Shown here: piece by piece, positions 24,960-34,058 of the stretch
How the letters are laid out: each line of letters starts with the position of its first letter
Numbering within the stretch: the stretch's first letter is position 1
Assembly: GCA_026400355.1 (NCBI GenBank)
Contig: JAPLPE010000043.1
Location: 1-64,000, forward strand
DNA: 64,000 bases
From: Rhodobacterales bacterium
GTDB lineage: Bacteria > Pseudomonadota > Alphaproteobacteria > Rhodobacterales > Rhodobacteraceae
Direction of reading: 5' to 3'
The notes under the pieces: generated by a model
What the model was told of the DNA's origin: nothing
Seen by the model: the letters and a program-made list of their open reading frames with translations, nothing else
Databases searched by the model: none
Program-made: the position numbers and the translations under genes

Positions 24960-27104
24960 TCAGTCAGCAGCCGCTTCGGCCGCTTCTTCCTTGGTCATTT
25001 CCTTGCCGGTCGCCTGATCGACAACCTTCATCGACAGGCGCACCTTGCCGCGCTCGTCAAAGCCCAGAAGCTTGACCCAGACTTCCTGACCTTCCTTGAG
25101 CGCATCCGACGGATGGTTCAGGCGCTTGTTCTCGATCTGGCTCACATGCACCAGACCATCGCGCTTTCCAAAGAAGTTCACGAAGGCCCCGAAGTCCACG
25201 ATCTTCACGACCGTACCCTTGTAGATCCCGCCTTCTTCGGGCTCGGCCACGATCGACCAGATCATGTCATAGGCCTTCTTGATCGATTCGCCGTTGGGCG
25301 AGGCAATCTTGATGACGCCATCGTCGTTGATGTCGACCTTGGCACCCGAAACCTCGACGATCTCGCGGATGACCTTGCCGCCCGAACCGATGACTTCCCT
25401 GATCTTGTCGGTCGGAATGGTCATCGTCTCGATTCGCGGCGCGTGGACGCTGAATGCATTCGCCTTGGTCAGGGACTTGGCCATCTCGCCCAGAATGTGC
25501 AGCCGGCCTTCCTTGGCCTGTGCCATCGCCTTGGCCATGATCTCGGGCGTGATGCCCGCAACCTTGATATCCATCTGCAGCGACGTGATCCCGTTTTCGG
25601 TCCCCGCCACCTTGAAGTCCATGTCGCCAAGGTGGTCTTCGTCACCCAGGATGTCGGTCAGCACGGCATAGGAACCGTCATCTTCAAGGATCAGGCCCAT
25701 CGCCACACCAGCGACCGGTGCCTTCAGCGGCACACCGGCGTCCAGCATGGACAGCGAACCACCGCAAACCGACGCCATCGAAGACGACCCGTTCGACTCG
25801 GTGATCTCGGACACAACGCGGATCGTGTAGGGGAAATCCGTCGACGGCGGCAGAACGGCCTGCAGCGCACGCCAGGCCAGCTTGCCATGACCGATCTCAC
25901 GACGGCCGGGCGAACCGACACGACCCACTTCACCAACCGAATACGGGGGGAAGTTGTAGTGCAGCAGGAAGTTCGATTTGAAATTGCCGTGCAGCGCATC
26001 GATGAATTGCTCATCATCGCCCGTGCCCAACGTCGTCACGACCAGACCCTGCGTTTCACCACGGGTGAACAGCGCCGAACCATGGGTCCGCGGCAGAAGT
26101 CCGGTTTCGCAGACGATCGGACGCACCGTCGTCAGATTCCGTCCGTCGATCCGGCGGCCATGCTTGACCACATCGCCGCGCAGAACGTCGGACTCGAGCT
26201 TCTTGATCGCGGGGCCCAGGTTCGCATCGGCGAGCTCTTCGGCCGTCAGCCCGGCCTTGACCGTGGCCACAGCGGCGTCGATCGCATTAACGCGGGCCTG
26301 CTTGTCGCGGATCGCAAAAGCTTCGCGCATCGCAATTTCGCCGAGCACCCGAACACGGGCGGTCAGCGCCGAATAATCCACCGGCTGGTAATCCATCGGC
26401 TCTTTTGCTGCGTCTTCGGCCAGATCGATGATCAGATCGATCACCGGCTGGATCTGCGCATGGGCAAAGGTGATCGCGCCCAACATTTCATCCTCGGTAA
26501 GCTCATAGGCTTCCGATTCCACCATCATCACGGCATCCTTGGTGCCCGCGACAACCAGATCGAGCCGCTGCTCTGGATTGTTGCGAAGGTCTTGCATGTC
26601 GTCGATGGTCGGGTTCAGCACATACTTGCCATTGGCAAAACCGACGCGGCAGGCCCCGATCGGGCCCATGAACGGTACGCCCGAAATGGTCAGTGCTGCC
26701 GAAGCGGCGATCATCGCCACGATATCGGGATCATTGACCAGATCGTGCGACAGCACCGTCGCCATCACCAGCACTTCATTCTTGAACCCGTCCACGAACA
26801 GCGGACGAACCGGGCGGTCGATCAGGCGCGACGTCAGCGTTTCCTTCTCGGTCGGCCGCGCTTCACGCTTGAAGAAACCACCTGGGATCTTCCCGGCGGC
26901 ATAGTACTTTTCCTGATAGTGGACGGTCAGCGGGAAAAAATCCTGCCCCGGCTTCGCTTCCTTTGCATAGGTCACGTTCGCCATGACGCTGGTTTCGCCC
27001 AGCGTGGCGATGACGGTGCCATCTGCCTGACGGGCAATCTTGCCCGTTTCCAGCGTGAGCGTTTCTTCGCCCCACTGGATCGACTTCTTGACTTCATTGA
27101 ACAT
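24960..27104 (-). CDS. pnp: Polyribonucleotide nucleotidyltransferase (PNPase)
   Basis: This 714-residue protein has two RNase PH domains, a KH domain ([13 protein letters not shown] near residue 565) and a C-terminal S1 domain ([22 protein letters not shown] near 625), the complete PNPase architecture. It degrades RNA phosphorolytically from the 3' end and can add tails. ATG at 27104 has GAGGA upstream. A long open frame on the opposite strand is a codon-bias shadow. Gene order rbfA - truB - rpsO - pnp is preserved, but an AlkD-like gene sits between rpsO and pnp. Confidence 0.97.
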   Translation of the reverse strand: MFNEVKKSIQWGEETLTLETGKIARQADGTVIATLGETSVMANVTYAKEAKPGQDFFPLTVHYQEKYYAAGKIPGGFFKREARPTEKETLTSRLIDRPVRPLFVDGFKNEVLVMATVLSHDLVNDPDIVAMIAASAALTISGVPFMGPIGACRVGFANGKYVLNPTIDDMQDLRNNPEQRLDLVVAGTKDAVMMVESEAYELTEDEMLGAITFAHAQIQPVIDLIIDLAEDAAKEPMDYQPVDYSALTARVRVLGEIAMREAFAIRDKQARVNAIDAAVATVKAGLTAEELADANLGPAIKKLESDVLRGDVVKHGRRIDGRNLTTVRPIVCETGLLPRTHGSALFTRGETQGLVVTTLGTGDDEQFIDALHGNFKSNFLLHYNFPPYSVGEVGRVGSPGRREIGHGKLAWRALQAVLPPSTDFPYTIRVVSEITESNGSSSMASVCGGSLSMLDAGVPLKAPVAGVAMGLILEDDGSYAVLTDILGDEDHLGDMDFKVAGTENGITSLQMDIKVAGITPEIMAKAMAQAKEGRLHILGEMAKSLTKANAFSVHAPRIETMTIPTDKIREVIGSGGKVIREIVEVSGAKVDINDDGVIKIASPNGESIKKAYDMIWSIVAEPEEGGIYKGTVVKIVDFGAFVNFFGKRDGLVHVSQIENKRLNHPSDALKEGQEVWVKLLGFDERGKVRLSMKVVDQATGKEMTKEEAAEAAAD

Positions 27105-27246
27105 CTTGAATCCTCAGGGGGTGCGCCGGCCCTCCGGCCACCCCGATCATGTGGCGGCCCCATTGCCGCCGACCCCTGTCCTGTGCGAGCGCCGGGGTCA
27201 GGGCGCTGCGTCTCAGATGGCGGGGGCCTTACAGCAAAAGGTCAAA

Positions 27247-27268
27247 GGGGGGAAGGGGGGGAAGGGGG
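27247..27268 (+). other. G-quadruplex-capable G-run cluster
   Basis: G6-AA-G7-AA-G5 lies directly after the stop codon of the AlkD-like gene, on the non-coding strand of that transcription unit. The seven-G run can supply two three-G tracts, so four tracts with loops of one or two bases are available. Function is unknown; it could affect transcription between the AlkD-like gene and pnp. Confidence 0.5.
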
Positions 27269-27270
27269 CC

Positions 27271-27936
27271 TTATCCGGCCCGCCGGACCATCTCTCCCAT
27301 CCAGATTGGCGCAAAGGGCGAGGTGCAACCCTTCGACACCGTGTAATCACGGTAAACCCCCAGCCGTTCCCCGATGGCAATCGCTCGCGCCCGAGGGGCT
27401 TGATGGTGGATACCAATTGCGGCCAGCGTGTTGTTCATGGTCCATTGCACCGGCTCTGGCGCGCCCGGCATCTCCGCCTCGATCCGGTCCAGCAGTGCCG
27501 ACAAGTCCATCCCCTCCGGCGCCTTCTGTACCCGTTCCGCCGTCAGGCTCCACCCTGCCCGCGCCGCAAACGGATGGTCTGTCGCCATCCACCTGTCCCG
27601 CAAGGCCTCCTTCTGCGGATGCGCCTTGACCACATAGCTGTTCAGCCAGTCCGACACCTGCAGGAACGCATTCGACCGGACCATCCTGTCCAACTCGTCC
27701 ACCGTCAGTTTTTCCGGCTTCAGGATCAGGATGGCCAGCAGACGCGCATCAACAATCTCCGTCGCCCAAAGCTGCAGGGCCAGCGCGTGATCCGTCTTGA
27801 TCTCCTTGGCGACCCCACGGATGTCGCCCATCTTCACGCCGAACTGCTTTTGGCGGGCCCCGTTCCGCTCGTTCAGGTCCCACATCGTCGGGTTCCGCAG
27901 GGCCCGCAACCGGTCCAGTGCTTCGTCAACGGTCAT
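27271..27936 (-). CDS. DNA alkylation repair protein (AlkD-like HEAT-repeat)
   Basis: This 221-residue all-helical protein matches the AlkC/AlkD-related family: RQKQFGVKMGDIRGVAKEIK, LALQLWATEIVDARLLAILI and QWTMNNTLAAIGIHH, consistent with HEAT-like repeats. AlkD-type enzymes excise alkylated bases such as 3-methyladenine and 7-methylguanine; whether this more distant member has glycosylase activity is unknown. It is inserted between rpsO and pnp and probably has its own promoter in 27937-28126. Confidence 0.78.
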   Translation of the reverse strand: MTVDEALDRLRALRNPTMWDLNERNGARQKQFGVKMGDIRGVAKEIKTDHALALQLWATEIVDARLLAILILKPEKLTVDELDRMVRSNAFLQVSDWLNSYVVKAHPQKEALRDRWMATDHPFAARAGWSLTAERVQKAPEGMDLSALLDRIEAEMPGAPEPVQWTMNNTLAAIGIHHQAPRARAIAIGERLGVYRDYTVSKGCTSPFAPIWMGEMVRRAG

Positions 27937-28126
27937 GGCATGTACCTCCTGCGCCAGGTCCGTTCTTGCAATCTAACCTATCACAAGGCCAGCTTTACCG
28001 GAATTGGCCGTGATGGGCGTCAAGTCACGCCCATGTCACCGAGGCTCTGTTTACCCGCTGAAGCAAACTCACATGCGAAACGGAACGCCTGCCAATCTGG
28101 CTCTGAACACATCCCGAAAAACAAAA

Positions 28127-28148
28127 CGCCCGCTCGATTGAGCGGGCG
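28127..28148 (-). terminator. Rho-independent terminator after rpsO
   Basis: CGCCCGCTC (28127-28135), loop GATT, GAGCGGGCG (28140-28148) form a perfect nine-base stem. On the minus strand the stem is followed by TTTTGTTTTT (28113-28126 region), a strong intrinsic terminator 25 bases after the rpsO stop. It separates rpsO from the AlkD-like gene and pnp. Confidence 0.93.
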
Positions 28149-28172
28149 CCAAGTCTCGTGGTCAGCGCCGGA

Positions 28173-28442
28173 TCAGCGGCGCAGGCCCAGACGTTCGATG
28201 ATCGACTGATAACGGGCTTCGTCGCGGCTCTTGACGTAGTCAAGCAGCTTGCGGCGCGTCGCGACCATCACGAGAAGACCACGGCGGCCGTGGTTGTCCT
28301 TCTTGTGGGTCTTGAAGTGCTCGGTCAGCGTGGCGATGCGCGACGACAGGATCGCTACCTGCACCTCGGGCGAACCAGTGTCGCCCGGCTTGGTCGCATA
28401 TTCCTTCATCAGGCGGGCTTTTTCTTCGGCAGTAATCGACAT
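28173..28442 (-). CDS. rpsO: 30S ribosomal protein S15
   Basis: This 89-residue protein matches S15 over its full length ([43 protein letters not shown]). It binds the central domain of 16S rRNA early in 30S assembly and often represses its own mRNA. In other bacteria rpsO and pnp are co-transcribed; here a strong terminator and an extra gene lie between them. Confidence 0.97.
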   Translation of the reverse strand: MSITAEEKARLMKEYATKPGDTGSPEVQVAILSSRIATLTEHFKTHKKDNHGRRGLLVMVATRRKLLDYVKSRDEARYQSIIERLGLRR

Positions 28443-28616
28443 CGGGGTCTCCTTTTCAGGTTCTGTTGCGCGGTACTGCAGGCAGACGCCATCGGAACCG
28501 CAGGGAATGGCGCAAGCCGGGATGTCGTCCAGCAGGGCTTGTGGAGGTCTCTCCCTCCGGAAGATCCGCAGGGATGCGTGCGCTTAGTCGAAAACCATCT
28601 GGAAGGAAAGCCCCGA

Positions 28617-29603
28617 TCACGCGGCGATCAGTTGCACCTCCGACAGGTCAATCGTCTGCACCCCGGCCACAAAGGCCACTTCCTGACCATCCGCCAGTAA
28701 TGATGTCCCTTCCGCACTGACCGACAAACTCAACTCCGGCTCCGGCCCGGTCCCGTCATAGACCAACACAAGAGCATCCTCGGCCGCGTCAAAATCTTCA
28801 ATCCGCGCCACGCCCTGAGCCGCCTCGGTCGAATCAAGCGAGAACACATCTTCGCCTTCGCCCCCGTTCATATTGTCGAACGCCCCGCCGATCAGAACAT
28901 CATCCCCGGTTCCGCCGTTCAGATAATCGCCTTGCGCCACGTCCTCGCCCTCTGAACCGTCAATATAATCATTGCCATCCCCGCCGTTCAACATGTCGAC
29001 CCCGGCCCCGCCGCGCAGCACATCCGCCCCAAATGATCCGAGCAGCGAATCGTTGCCCGCACCACCGTCCATGACATCGGTCCCGTCGCCACCGTTCAAC
29101 TCGTCCTCGCCCGTGCCCCCGTCCAGACTGTCATCACCGATATGGCCGAACAGGCTGTCATTGTCGTCGCCACCGTCCAGCAGGTCATCCCCAGCGCCGC
29201 CATGCAACTCGTCCCGCCCCACATCGCCCGCGAGGTTGTCGTTGCCGTCTTCGCCGTCCAGATAGTCGTTGTTCCCTAAGCCCGAGACCTCGTCGTCCCC
29301 GTCCCCTGCACGGATATCATCCCGGCCTTCTGTCCCGGTCAGGGAATCGTCATGCGTCGGGTCAAGCGGATCCGGCCCAAGATCGCCATCCGAATCGTCC
29401 CCGAAGTTATCCCCAAAGTCGGCGTCATCAGGATATTGAATCGCCTGTCCATCTGGCCCGGTTTCCTCCTCCGCGTCCTCCTCCGGGCCCCGGTCGTCCT
29501 CATCCTCGGGCAAGACATCGTCGTCATCGGCCTGCGTCCGGGGCGTCGGGACAAAGGCCATGCCTGCAATGGCCAGACCGAACAGACTGATAAGCGCGAG
29601 CAT
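28617..29603 (-). CDS. Acidic RTX-type calcium-binding repeat protein
   Basis: This 328-residue protein begins with a hydrophobic segment (about 1-18, a likely membrane anchor or signal), then an extremely acidic linker (about 25-85), then about 15 nonapeptide-like RTX repeats of the GGxGxDxLx type between residues 85 and 250, which bind calcium and fold into beta-rolls. A short non-repeat C-terminal domain follows. There is no protease, lipase or secretion-pore gene next to it. Probably a surface or secreted structural or adhesive protein; the function is not determined. It interrupts the truB - rpsO neighbourhood. Confidence 0.82.
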   Translation of the reverse strand: MLALISLFGLAIAGMAFVPTPRTQADDDDVLPEDEDDRGPEEDAEEETGPDGQAIQYPDDADFGDNFGDDSDGDLGPDPLDPTHDDSLTGTEGRDDIRAGDGDDEVSGLGNNDYLDGEDGNDNLAGDVGRDELHGGAGDDLLDGGDDNDSLFGHIGDDSLDGGTGEDELNGGDGTDVMDGGAGNDSLLGSFGADVLRGGAGVDMLNGGDGNDYIDGSEGEDVAQGDYLNGGTGDDVLIGGAFDNMNGGEGEDVFSLDSTEAAQGVARIEDFDAAEDALVLVYDGTGPEPELSLSVSAEGTSLLADGQEVAFVAGVQTIDLSEVQLIAA

Positions 29604-29774
29604 CGGAAATGCCTTTCGAACAGAGCTTCGGGTCAGCGTCCTTTCTGGACCATATGAAACACACAGATCGCGGGCCAGAGGGACCCGCCGATCCGGGCGT
29701 CAGCAATAGCAGAACCTCAATCTGACGTCACAACCGATCCGACAGAGTGGTTAATGCCGACGGATCCCGAAGGA

Positions 29775-30287
29775 TCAACCCAGGTCCCACAGAACCGGCT
29801 GCCGGTCATATCCCACATACAGCGGATGCCTCGGATGCCCCGCCTTGGTCAGATCCAGCACATGCACCGGCCGTCTCGTATCCCGCAGCAACCGCGCCAC
29901 GGCAGGCCCTCGGTCCAGATGCGCCCCATGGGTCCCCCATGCCGCCACGATGAAATCCGCCCAACCCGCACTGTCCCGGATCGCAGAGTCATTCTCCGGC
30001 CCAACCGGGTCCGCCGCCGCCTCCAGCGCCTTCGGATCCGTATCCCGCCATGCAAAGATGTTCGTGACCCGGAACGCGCCAAACCCCCGCGCCCGCGCGC
30101 GCCGCTCACAGCGTTCAACGGTCGGATCGTTCTGGACTTCGGTCGCCGTGGACGGGTTCAGCATCACGAACAGCGCCTTCCTTCCCCCATCGTCCCAGAC
30201 CCGCGTCAAAAGATACCGGTACATCTCGCAGTCCGAATAGACCGCGACCGATTCTGCGTCCCCCTTCGTGAATGTCCTTGTGATCAT
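29775..30287 (-). CDS. DUF1643 domain-containing protein
   Basis: This 170-residue protein has the DUF1643 hallmarks YRYLLTRVWDDGGRKALFVMLNPSTA and DPTVERCERRARARGFG plus FIVAAWGTHG. The biochemical role of the family is unknown. ATG at 30287 is used because GGGAG lies at correct spacing; six more in-frame codons precede it. It lies 25 bases downstream of truB, so it is probably co-transcribed. Confidence 0.87.
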   Translation of the reverse strand: MITRTFTKGDAESVAVYSDCEMYRYLLTRVWDDGGRKALFVMLNPSTATEVQNDPTVERCERRARARGFGAFRVTNIFAWRDTDPKALEAAADPVGPENDSAIRDSAGWADFIVAAWGTHGAHLDRGPAVARLLRDTRRPVHVLDLTKAGHPRHPLYVGYDRQPVLWDLG

Positions 30288-30312
30288 CCCAACTCCCAGA
30301 CCCACCGCCCGA

Positions 30313-31218
30313 TCAGGGCAAAATCACCCGCGCCGGATGCAGATCGCCGCTCCGGTACTGCCCGACCGCCACGGCATGGCCGTCGAAACTCGCCCAGCAG
30401 GTATCCCCGAACTCGACGTCACCCGGATAGACCATCGCCGGGTTCCCGTTGCGCAGCTTGATGACGCTCGCCTCCGGGCAGCGGACCTCGGGCAAGTCGG
30501 CCAGCCCCTCTTCCAGCGGCCGCAGCCACGCATCCAGGTCCGGCGTCCGCGCCAGCCGATCGACCGTTGCCATATCGATCCCGTGCTCGGCCTTGAACGG
30601 CCCCGACCAGACGCGCCGCAGCCGCACAACATGCCCCAGACAGCCCAGTTTCGCGCCCAGATCCCGCGCGATGGACCGCACATAGCCGCCCTTTCCGCAG
30701 GTCATCTCGAGCGTGACATGATCTGCATCCGGCCGCCCGGTCATCACCAGTTCCTCGACCCACAGCGGCCGCGCCGCGATCTCGAACACCTCGCCCTCGC
30801 GCGCCAGATCATAGGCCCGCGCACCGTCGATCTTGACCGCCGAAAACGCGGGCGGCACCTGCATCACCTCGCCGACAAACCCATGCAGGGCCTCCTTGAT
30901 CTCGGCATCCGTCGGCCGCAGTGCGCTCTCGGACAGTACCTCACCCTCGGCATCATCGGTTGTCGTCGACTGCCCCAACCGCACCGTGAACGCATAGGCC
31001 TTCAGCGCATCCGTGACATAGGGCACTGTCTTGGTCGCCTCGCCCAAGGCCACGGCCAGAACGCCCGTCGCCGCCGGATCAAGCGTCCCGGCATGCCCGG
31101 CCTTCTGCGCCTCGAAAGCCCATTTGACTTTGTTCACAACGGCGGTCGATGTGATCCCCGCAGGCTTGTCCACCACAACCCAGCCCGACACGGCCCTGCC
31201 TTTGCGACCTCTGGCCAT
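30313..31218 (-). CDS. truB: tRNA pseudouridine(55) synthase
   Basis: This 301-residue protein has the TruB motif [14 protein letters not shown] with catalytic D47, plus KPAGITS and [13 protein letters not shown]. It makes pseudouridine 55 in the T-arm of tRNAs and acts as a tRNA chaperone. It belongs to the conserved ribosome/RNA cluster, although here a phosphodiester glycosidase-like gene separates it from rbfA. Confidence 0.96.
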   Translation of the reverse strand: MARGRKGRAVSGWVVVDKPAGITSTAVVNKVKWAFEAQKAGHAGTLDPAATGVLAVALGEATKTVPYVTDALKAYAFTVRLGQSTTTDDAEGEVLSESALRPTDAEIKEALHGFVGEVMQVPPAFSAVKIDGARAYDLAREGEVFEIAARPLWVEELVMTGRPDADHVTLEMTCGKGGYVRSIARDLGAKLGCLGHVVRLRRVWSGPFKAEHGIDMATVDRLARTPDLDAWLRPLEEGLADLPEVRCPEASVIKLRNGNPAMVYPGDVEFGDTCWASFDGHAVAVGQYRSGDLHPARVILP

Positions 31219-31251
31219 CTTCTTCTCCCGCCGTCATTGAAAGACCGGGGC

Positions 31252-31980
31252 TTAGCCAGCCGGGGCCAAATGGTCAACCACACCCACAATCGGCCCCATC
31301 CGCGGCCCGTAATCATTCCGCCCCAGCGCCGGCGCATAAAGCCGCGACACCCGCCCGTCAAAATACAACGCGTTGTCAAGTCCCAGCCCATCCCGGAAGA
31401 AGAGCGCGAAGTCGTAGAAATTCACGCCATAGTTCGAAATCGCGAACACCACCCGCGACCCATCCGCGCTTGTCCCGACTCCGTTGCGGATATTGGTATA
31501 GTCGCTACCCGGAATGAACCGCGGATGCACCTGCCCGTCGATGATGAGCATCGGTCCCGACTGCGTCGCAGACCGGCACTCGCGCCCGCTGTCCCGAAAG
31601 GCCAGAGTCTCGACCACAAAAGCCGCACCTTCGGCAATGCAGAACACCCCGTTAGGCAGCATCCCGAAATTACCCGGCCCCGGATTGGTGACTAGCCGCA
31701 TGGCCTGCTCACCATTCTCGACATAAAGCCCCACCGGCGCCCGGTCTTCGTGATACATCCCGGCATTCATACCGAACACCAGAGTCCCGTTTTCGGCCTC
31801 TACATTCCCAAAGCTTCCATAAGGCTCGCCCTGAGCGTCGTTCAGAAACAGCCGCAGATCGTCCGTCTCCGCATCAACCTCGCAGATTGTATAGGAATTG
31901 TCCTGATAACTCACGTCCGAGCATTCGGCCCCAAAGGCCGGGAAAGCCCATAACGCCGCCAGCACCACGGCGCCGCGCAT
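31252..31980 (-). CDS. Exported phosphodiester glycosidase family protein (NAGPA domain)
   Basis: This 242-residue protein has a signal peptide (about 1-17, ending AFGA) and the NAGPA-family blocks FGMNAGMYHEDRAPVGLYVENG, LPNGVFC, SGPMLIIDG and FRDGLGLDNALYFDGRVSRLYAP. Eukaryotic NAGPA removes GlcNAc from mannose-6-phosphate diesters; bacterial relatives are mostly uncharacterised periplasmic proteins. It shares one base with rbfA, so it is coupled to the RNA cluster transcriptionally without an obvious functional link. Confidence 0.82.
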   Translation of the reverse strand: MRGAVVLAALWAFPAFGAECSDVSYQDNSYTICEVDAETDDLRLFLNDAQGEPYGSFGNVEAENGTLVFGMNAGMYHEDRAPVGLYVENGEQAMRLVTNPGPGNFGMLPNGVFCIAEGAAFVVETLAFRDSGRECRSATQSGPMLIIDGQVHPRFIPGSDYTNIRNGVGTSADGSRVVFAISNYGVNFYDFALFFRDGLGLDNALYFDGRVSRLYAPALGRNDYGPRMGPIVGVVDHLAPAG

Positions 31981-32375
31981 CAGTCGTCCAGATCCTGACG
32001 CACCCGCACATCTGAAAACATGGCTTGGGTCTTTTCGATGCGGTCATAGGTCTCGTCGATCTCGAAACGCAGTTCCGGCGCGAACTTGATCGACATGCCG
32101 TGCACCACCAGATGCCGCAGCTCGAATGTGTTCCGCCGCAACGCCTCAAGCGCCACCTGCCGGTCGCCCCCGCCAAGCGGCAGCACATAGGCCGTCGCCA
32201 CCCGCAGGTCTGGCGATACGCGCACTTCGCCCACAGTAATCATCATGCGGGCAATGTCAGGGTCATGCAGGTCGCCGCGTGTCAGCACTTCCGACAGCGT
32301 GCGTCGGACAAGCTCGCCCACCCGCAACTGCCGCTGCGATGGACCGGATTTCTCAGAAGTCTTGTTCTTGCTCAT
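31980..32375 (-). CDS. rbfA: Ribosome-binding factor A
   Basis: This 131-residue KH-type protein matches RbfA (RVGELVRRTLSEVL, ITVGEVRVSPDLRVATAYV, ELRFEIDETYD). It assists late 30S maturation and cold adaptation. ATG at 32375 is favoured because GGGGA precedes it; an ATG three codons earlier is possible. It is divergent from dapB and the first gene of the minus-strand cluster leading to truB. Confidence 0.94.
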   Translation of the reverse strand: MSKNKTSEKSGPSQRQLRVGELVRRTLSEVLTRGDLHDPDIARMMITVGEVRVSPDLRVATAYVLPLGGGDRQVALEALRRNTFELRHLVVHGMSIKFAPELRFEIDETYDRIEKTQAMFSDVRVRQDLDD

Positions 32376-32475
32376 GATCCCCATTTAGGCCCGGAACACC
32401 GCCTTGCCAAGCAAGCCTTTGCCATCCGGCCCGCCCGGAGCTATGACGGCGCATCACGAAATGCGGAGGATCGTC

Positions 32476-33285
32476 ATGGCTGACTTGCCGGGAATCGTCG
32501 TTACCGGGGCCTCGGGCCACATGGGCCAAATGGTCATCCGCGAGATCACGGCCTCGGGCAAGGCCCGCCTTGTCGGCGCGCTCGAACGCCCGGGTCATGG
32601 CTGGATCGGCCGTGACGTGGGCACCGTGTCCGGCGGCCCGGCGCTTGGCGTAACCGTTACCGACGACCCGCTCGAGGCTTTCGCCCGCGCGCAGGCCGTC
32701 ATCGACTTCACCGCTCCCGCCGCCACAGTCGCCTTTGCCGCCCTCGCCGCGCAGGCCCGCGCCGTCCACGTGATCGGCACCACCGGCCTCGCGCCCAATG
32801 ACCTGACCAGAATCGCCGCCGCCGCCCGCCATGCCGTGATCGTTCGCGCGGGCAATATGTCCTTGGGCGTCAACCTTCTCGTCCGGCTGACGCAGAAGGT
32901 CGCCGCCGCCCTCGACACCGATTTCGACATCGAAATCGTCGAAGCGCATCACCGCCGCAAGATCGACGCACCCTCGGGCACTGCCCTGATGCTCGGTCAG
33001 GCCGCCGCTGACGGGCGGGGTGTGGCACTTGACGACGTATCCGACCGGGGCCGCGACGGCATCACCGGCGCCCGGACCAGAGGCCACATCGGGTTCAGTT
33101 CCATCCGGGGCGGCGACATCGTGGGCGAACATGACGTCATCTTTGCCGCCCCCGGCGAACGCATCGTCCTGCGCCATATCGCCACCGACCGCATCATCTT
33201 TGCACGCGGCGCCCTGCGCGCCGCGCTCTGGGGGCAGGACCGCAAGCCCGGCGAATATGACATGATGGATGTCATCGGCCTCTGA
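32476..33285 (+). CDS. dapB: 4-hydroxy-tetrahydrodipicolinate reductase
   Basis: This 269-residue protein has the nucleotide-binding GASGHMG near residue 11, the catalytic segment [15 protein letters not shown] and GTTGLAP, all diagnostic of DapB. It catalyses the NAD(P)H-dependent step of lysine/diaminopimelate synthesis. ATG at 32476 has GGAGGA at ideal distance; earlier in-frame ATGs lack it. It is divergent from rbfA. Confidence 0.96.
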   Translation: MADLPGIVVTGASGHMGQMVIREITASGKARLVGALERPGHGWIGRDVGTVSGGPALGVTVTDDPLEAFARAQAVIDFTAPAATVAFAALAAQARAVHVIGTTGLAPNDLTRIAAAARHAVIVRAGNMSLGVNLLVRLTQKVAAALDTDFDIEIVEAHHRRKIDAPSGTALMLGQAAADGRGVALDDVSDRGRDGITGARTRGHIGFSSIRGGDIVGEHDVIFAAPGERIVLRHIATDRIIFARGALRAALWGQDRKPGEYDMMDVIGL

Positions 33286-33376
33286 TCCCGGTCTGGCAGA
33301 AAAAATTGCTCTCAAAGTGAACCGTTCTCCGGACGGTGACGTAAGACTTCGCAAAACCCCAACTGCGGAGATCATC

Positions 33377-33742
33377 ATGCGCCGGTTCTTCCCAGGAATG
33401 TTCCTGTCGGTCCTGACTGCCGTTCCGGCTGCGGCTGCAGAATTCGTTCCCGTCACAGAACTTCCCGAATTTCTTGCCGCCATCGAAGGGCGCGAGTTGC
33501 GCATCGGCCTGTTTGGCATCTCGCTGAATGTCATGCCTGATGGCCGCATCGACGGCACCGCAACGGGTCAAACCGTGACCGGGTTCTGGTCATGGCAGGA
33601 CGGATTCTTCTGCCGGGAAATGATGTGGGGCAGCAAGGAAATCCCCTTCAACTGCCAGCTTGTCGAAATCCGCGACAACGCAGTCATCCGTTTCACGGTC
33701 GACAAGGGCACAGGTGACTCGGCCGACTTCAACCTCCGCTGA
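33377..33742 (+). CDS. Small exported protein of unknown function
   Basis: This 121-residue protein has a signal peptide (about 1-21, ending AAAA) followed by a compact domain with two cysteines (FFCREM and FNCQLVEI) and GTATGQTVTGFWSWQDG. It resembles periplasmic small proteins of Rhodobacterales, but I recognise no named family. ATG at 33377 follows GCGGAG; the longer frame from 33269 lacks coding logic. It is transcribed after dapB with a 91-base gap. Confidence 0.68.
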   Translation: MRRFFPGMFLSVLTAVPAAAAEFVPVTELPEFLAAIEGRELRIGLFGISLNVMPDGRIDGTATGQTVTGFWSWQDGFFCREMMWGSKEIPFNCQLVEIRDNAVIRFTVDKGTGDSADFNLR

Positions 33743-33809
33743 CGCCCGCACGACTTGATCCGGACGCGCAGGGTTCGCCTTTTGGAGAACCCCGACATTC
33801 ACTCGTGGT

Positions 33810-33989
33810 CTAGAAATCGACCGCGATCCCCTTCCTCTCCCAATCGCCATACCGCACAGGTTCCGGCCCGTCCCGCCCGCCAAGCTCGGGCGGCAAGACC
33901 ACTTCAGCCCGTGCTTTGCGCCGCGCCTCAGCCTCGGCCAGCGAGCGCTGGGCGGCAGGGGGCAAGGGGGTCGTGTCGGGATCAGCCAT
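33810..33989 (-). CDS. DUF1674 / SDHAF4-like succinate dehydrogenase assembly factor
   Basis: This 59-residue protein ends with GRDGPEPVRYGDWERKGIAVDF-type sequence; the GPEP(T/V)RYGDWE core and the DF terminus are typical of DUF1674, the bacterial counterpart of the SDHAF4 assembly factor that protects flavinated SdhA. ATG at 33989 is preceded by GGAAG. The N-terminal half is proline- and alanine-rich and variable. It is divergent from rsmB. Confidence 0.85.
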   Translation of the reverse strand: MADPDTTPLPPAAQRSLAEAEARRKARAEVVLPPELGGRDGPEPVRYGDWERKGIAVDF

Positions 33990-34058
33990 GGTGCGCTTCC
34001 TTGTGCAGAACTTGCGCCTGATATACGGCAGACCAGCCCTTCGACAAGAGGATCGCCC

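Noticed and set aside
24945-27629. An 894-residue open frame on the plus strand opposite pnp
   Set aside because: It is antisense to a complete, unmistakable PNPase and has only low-complexity content; high G+C makes such shadows common.
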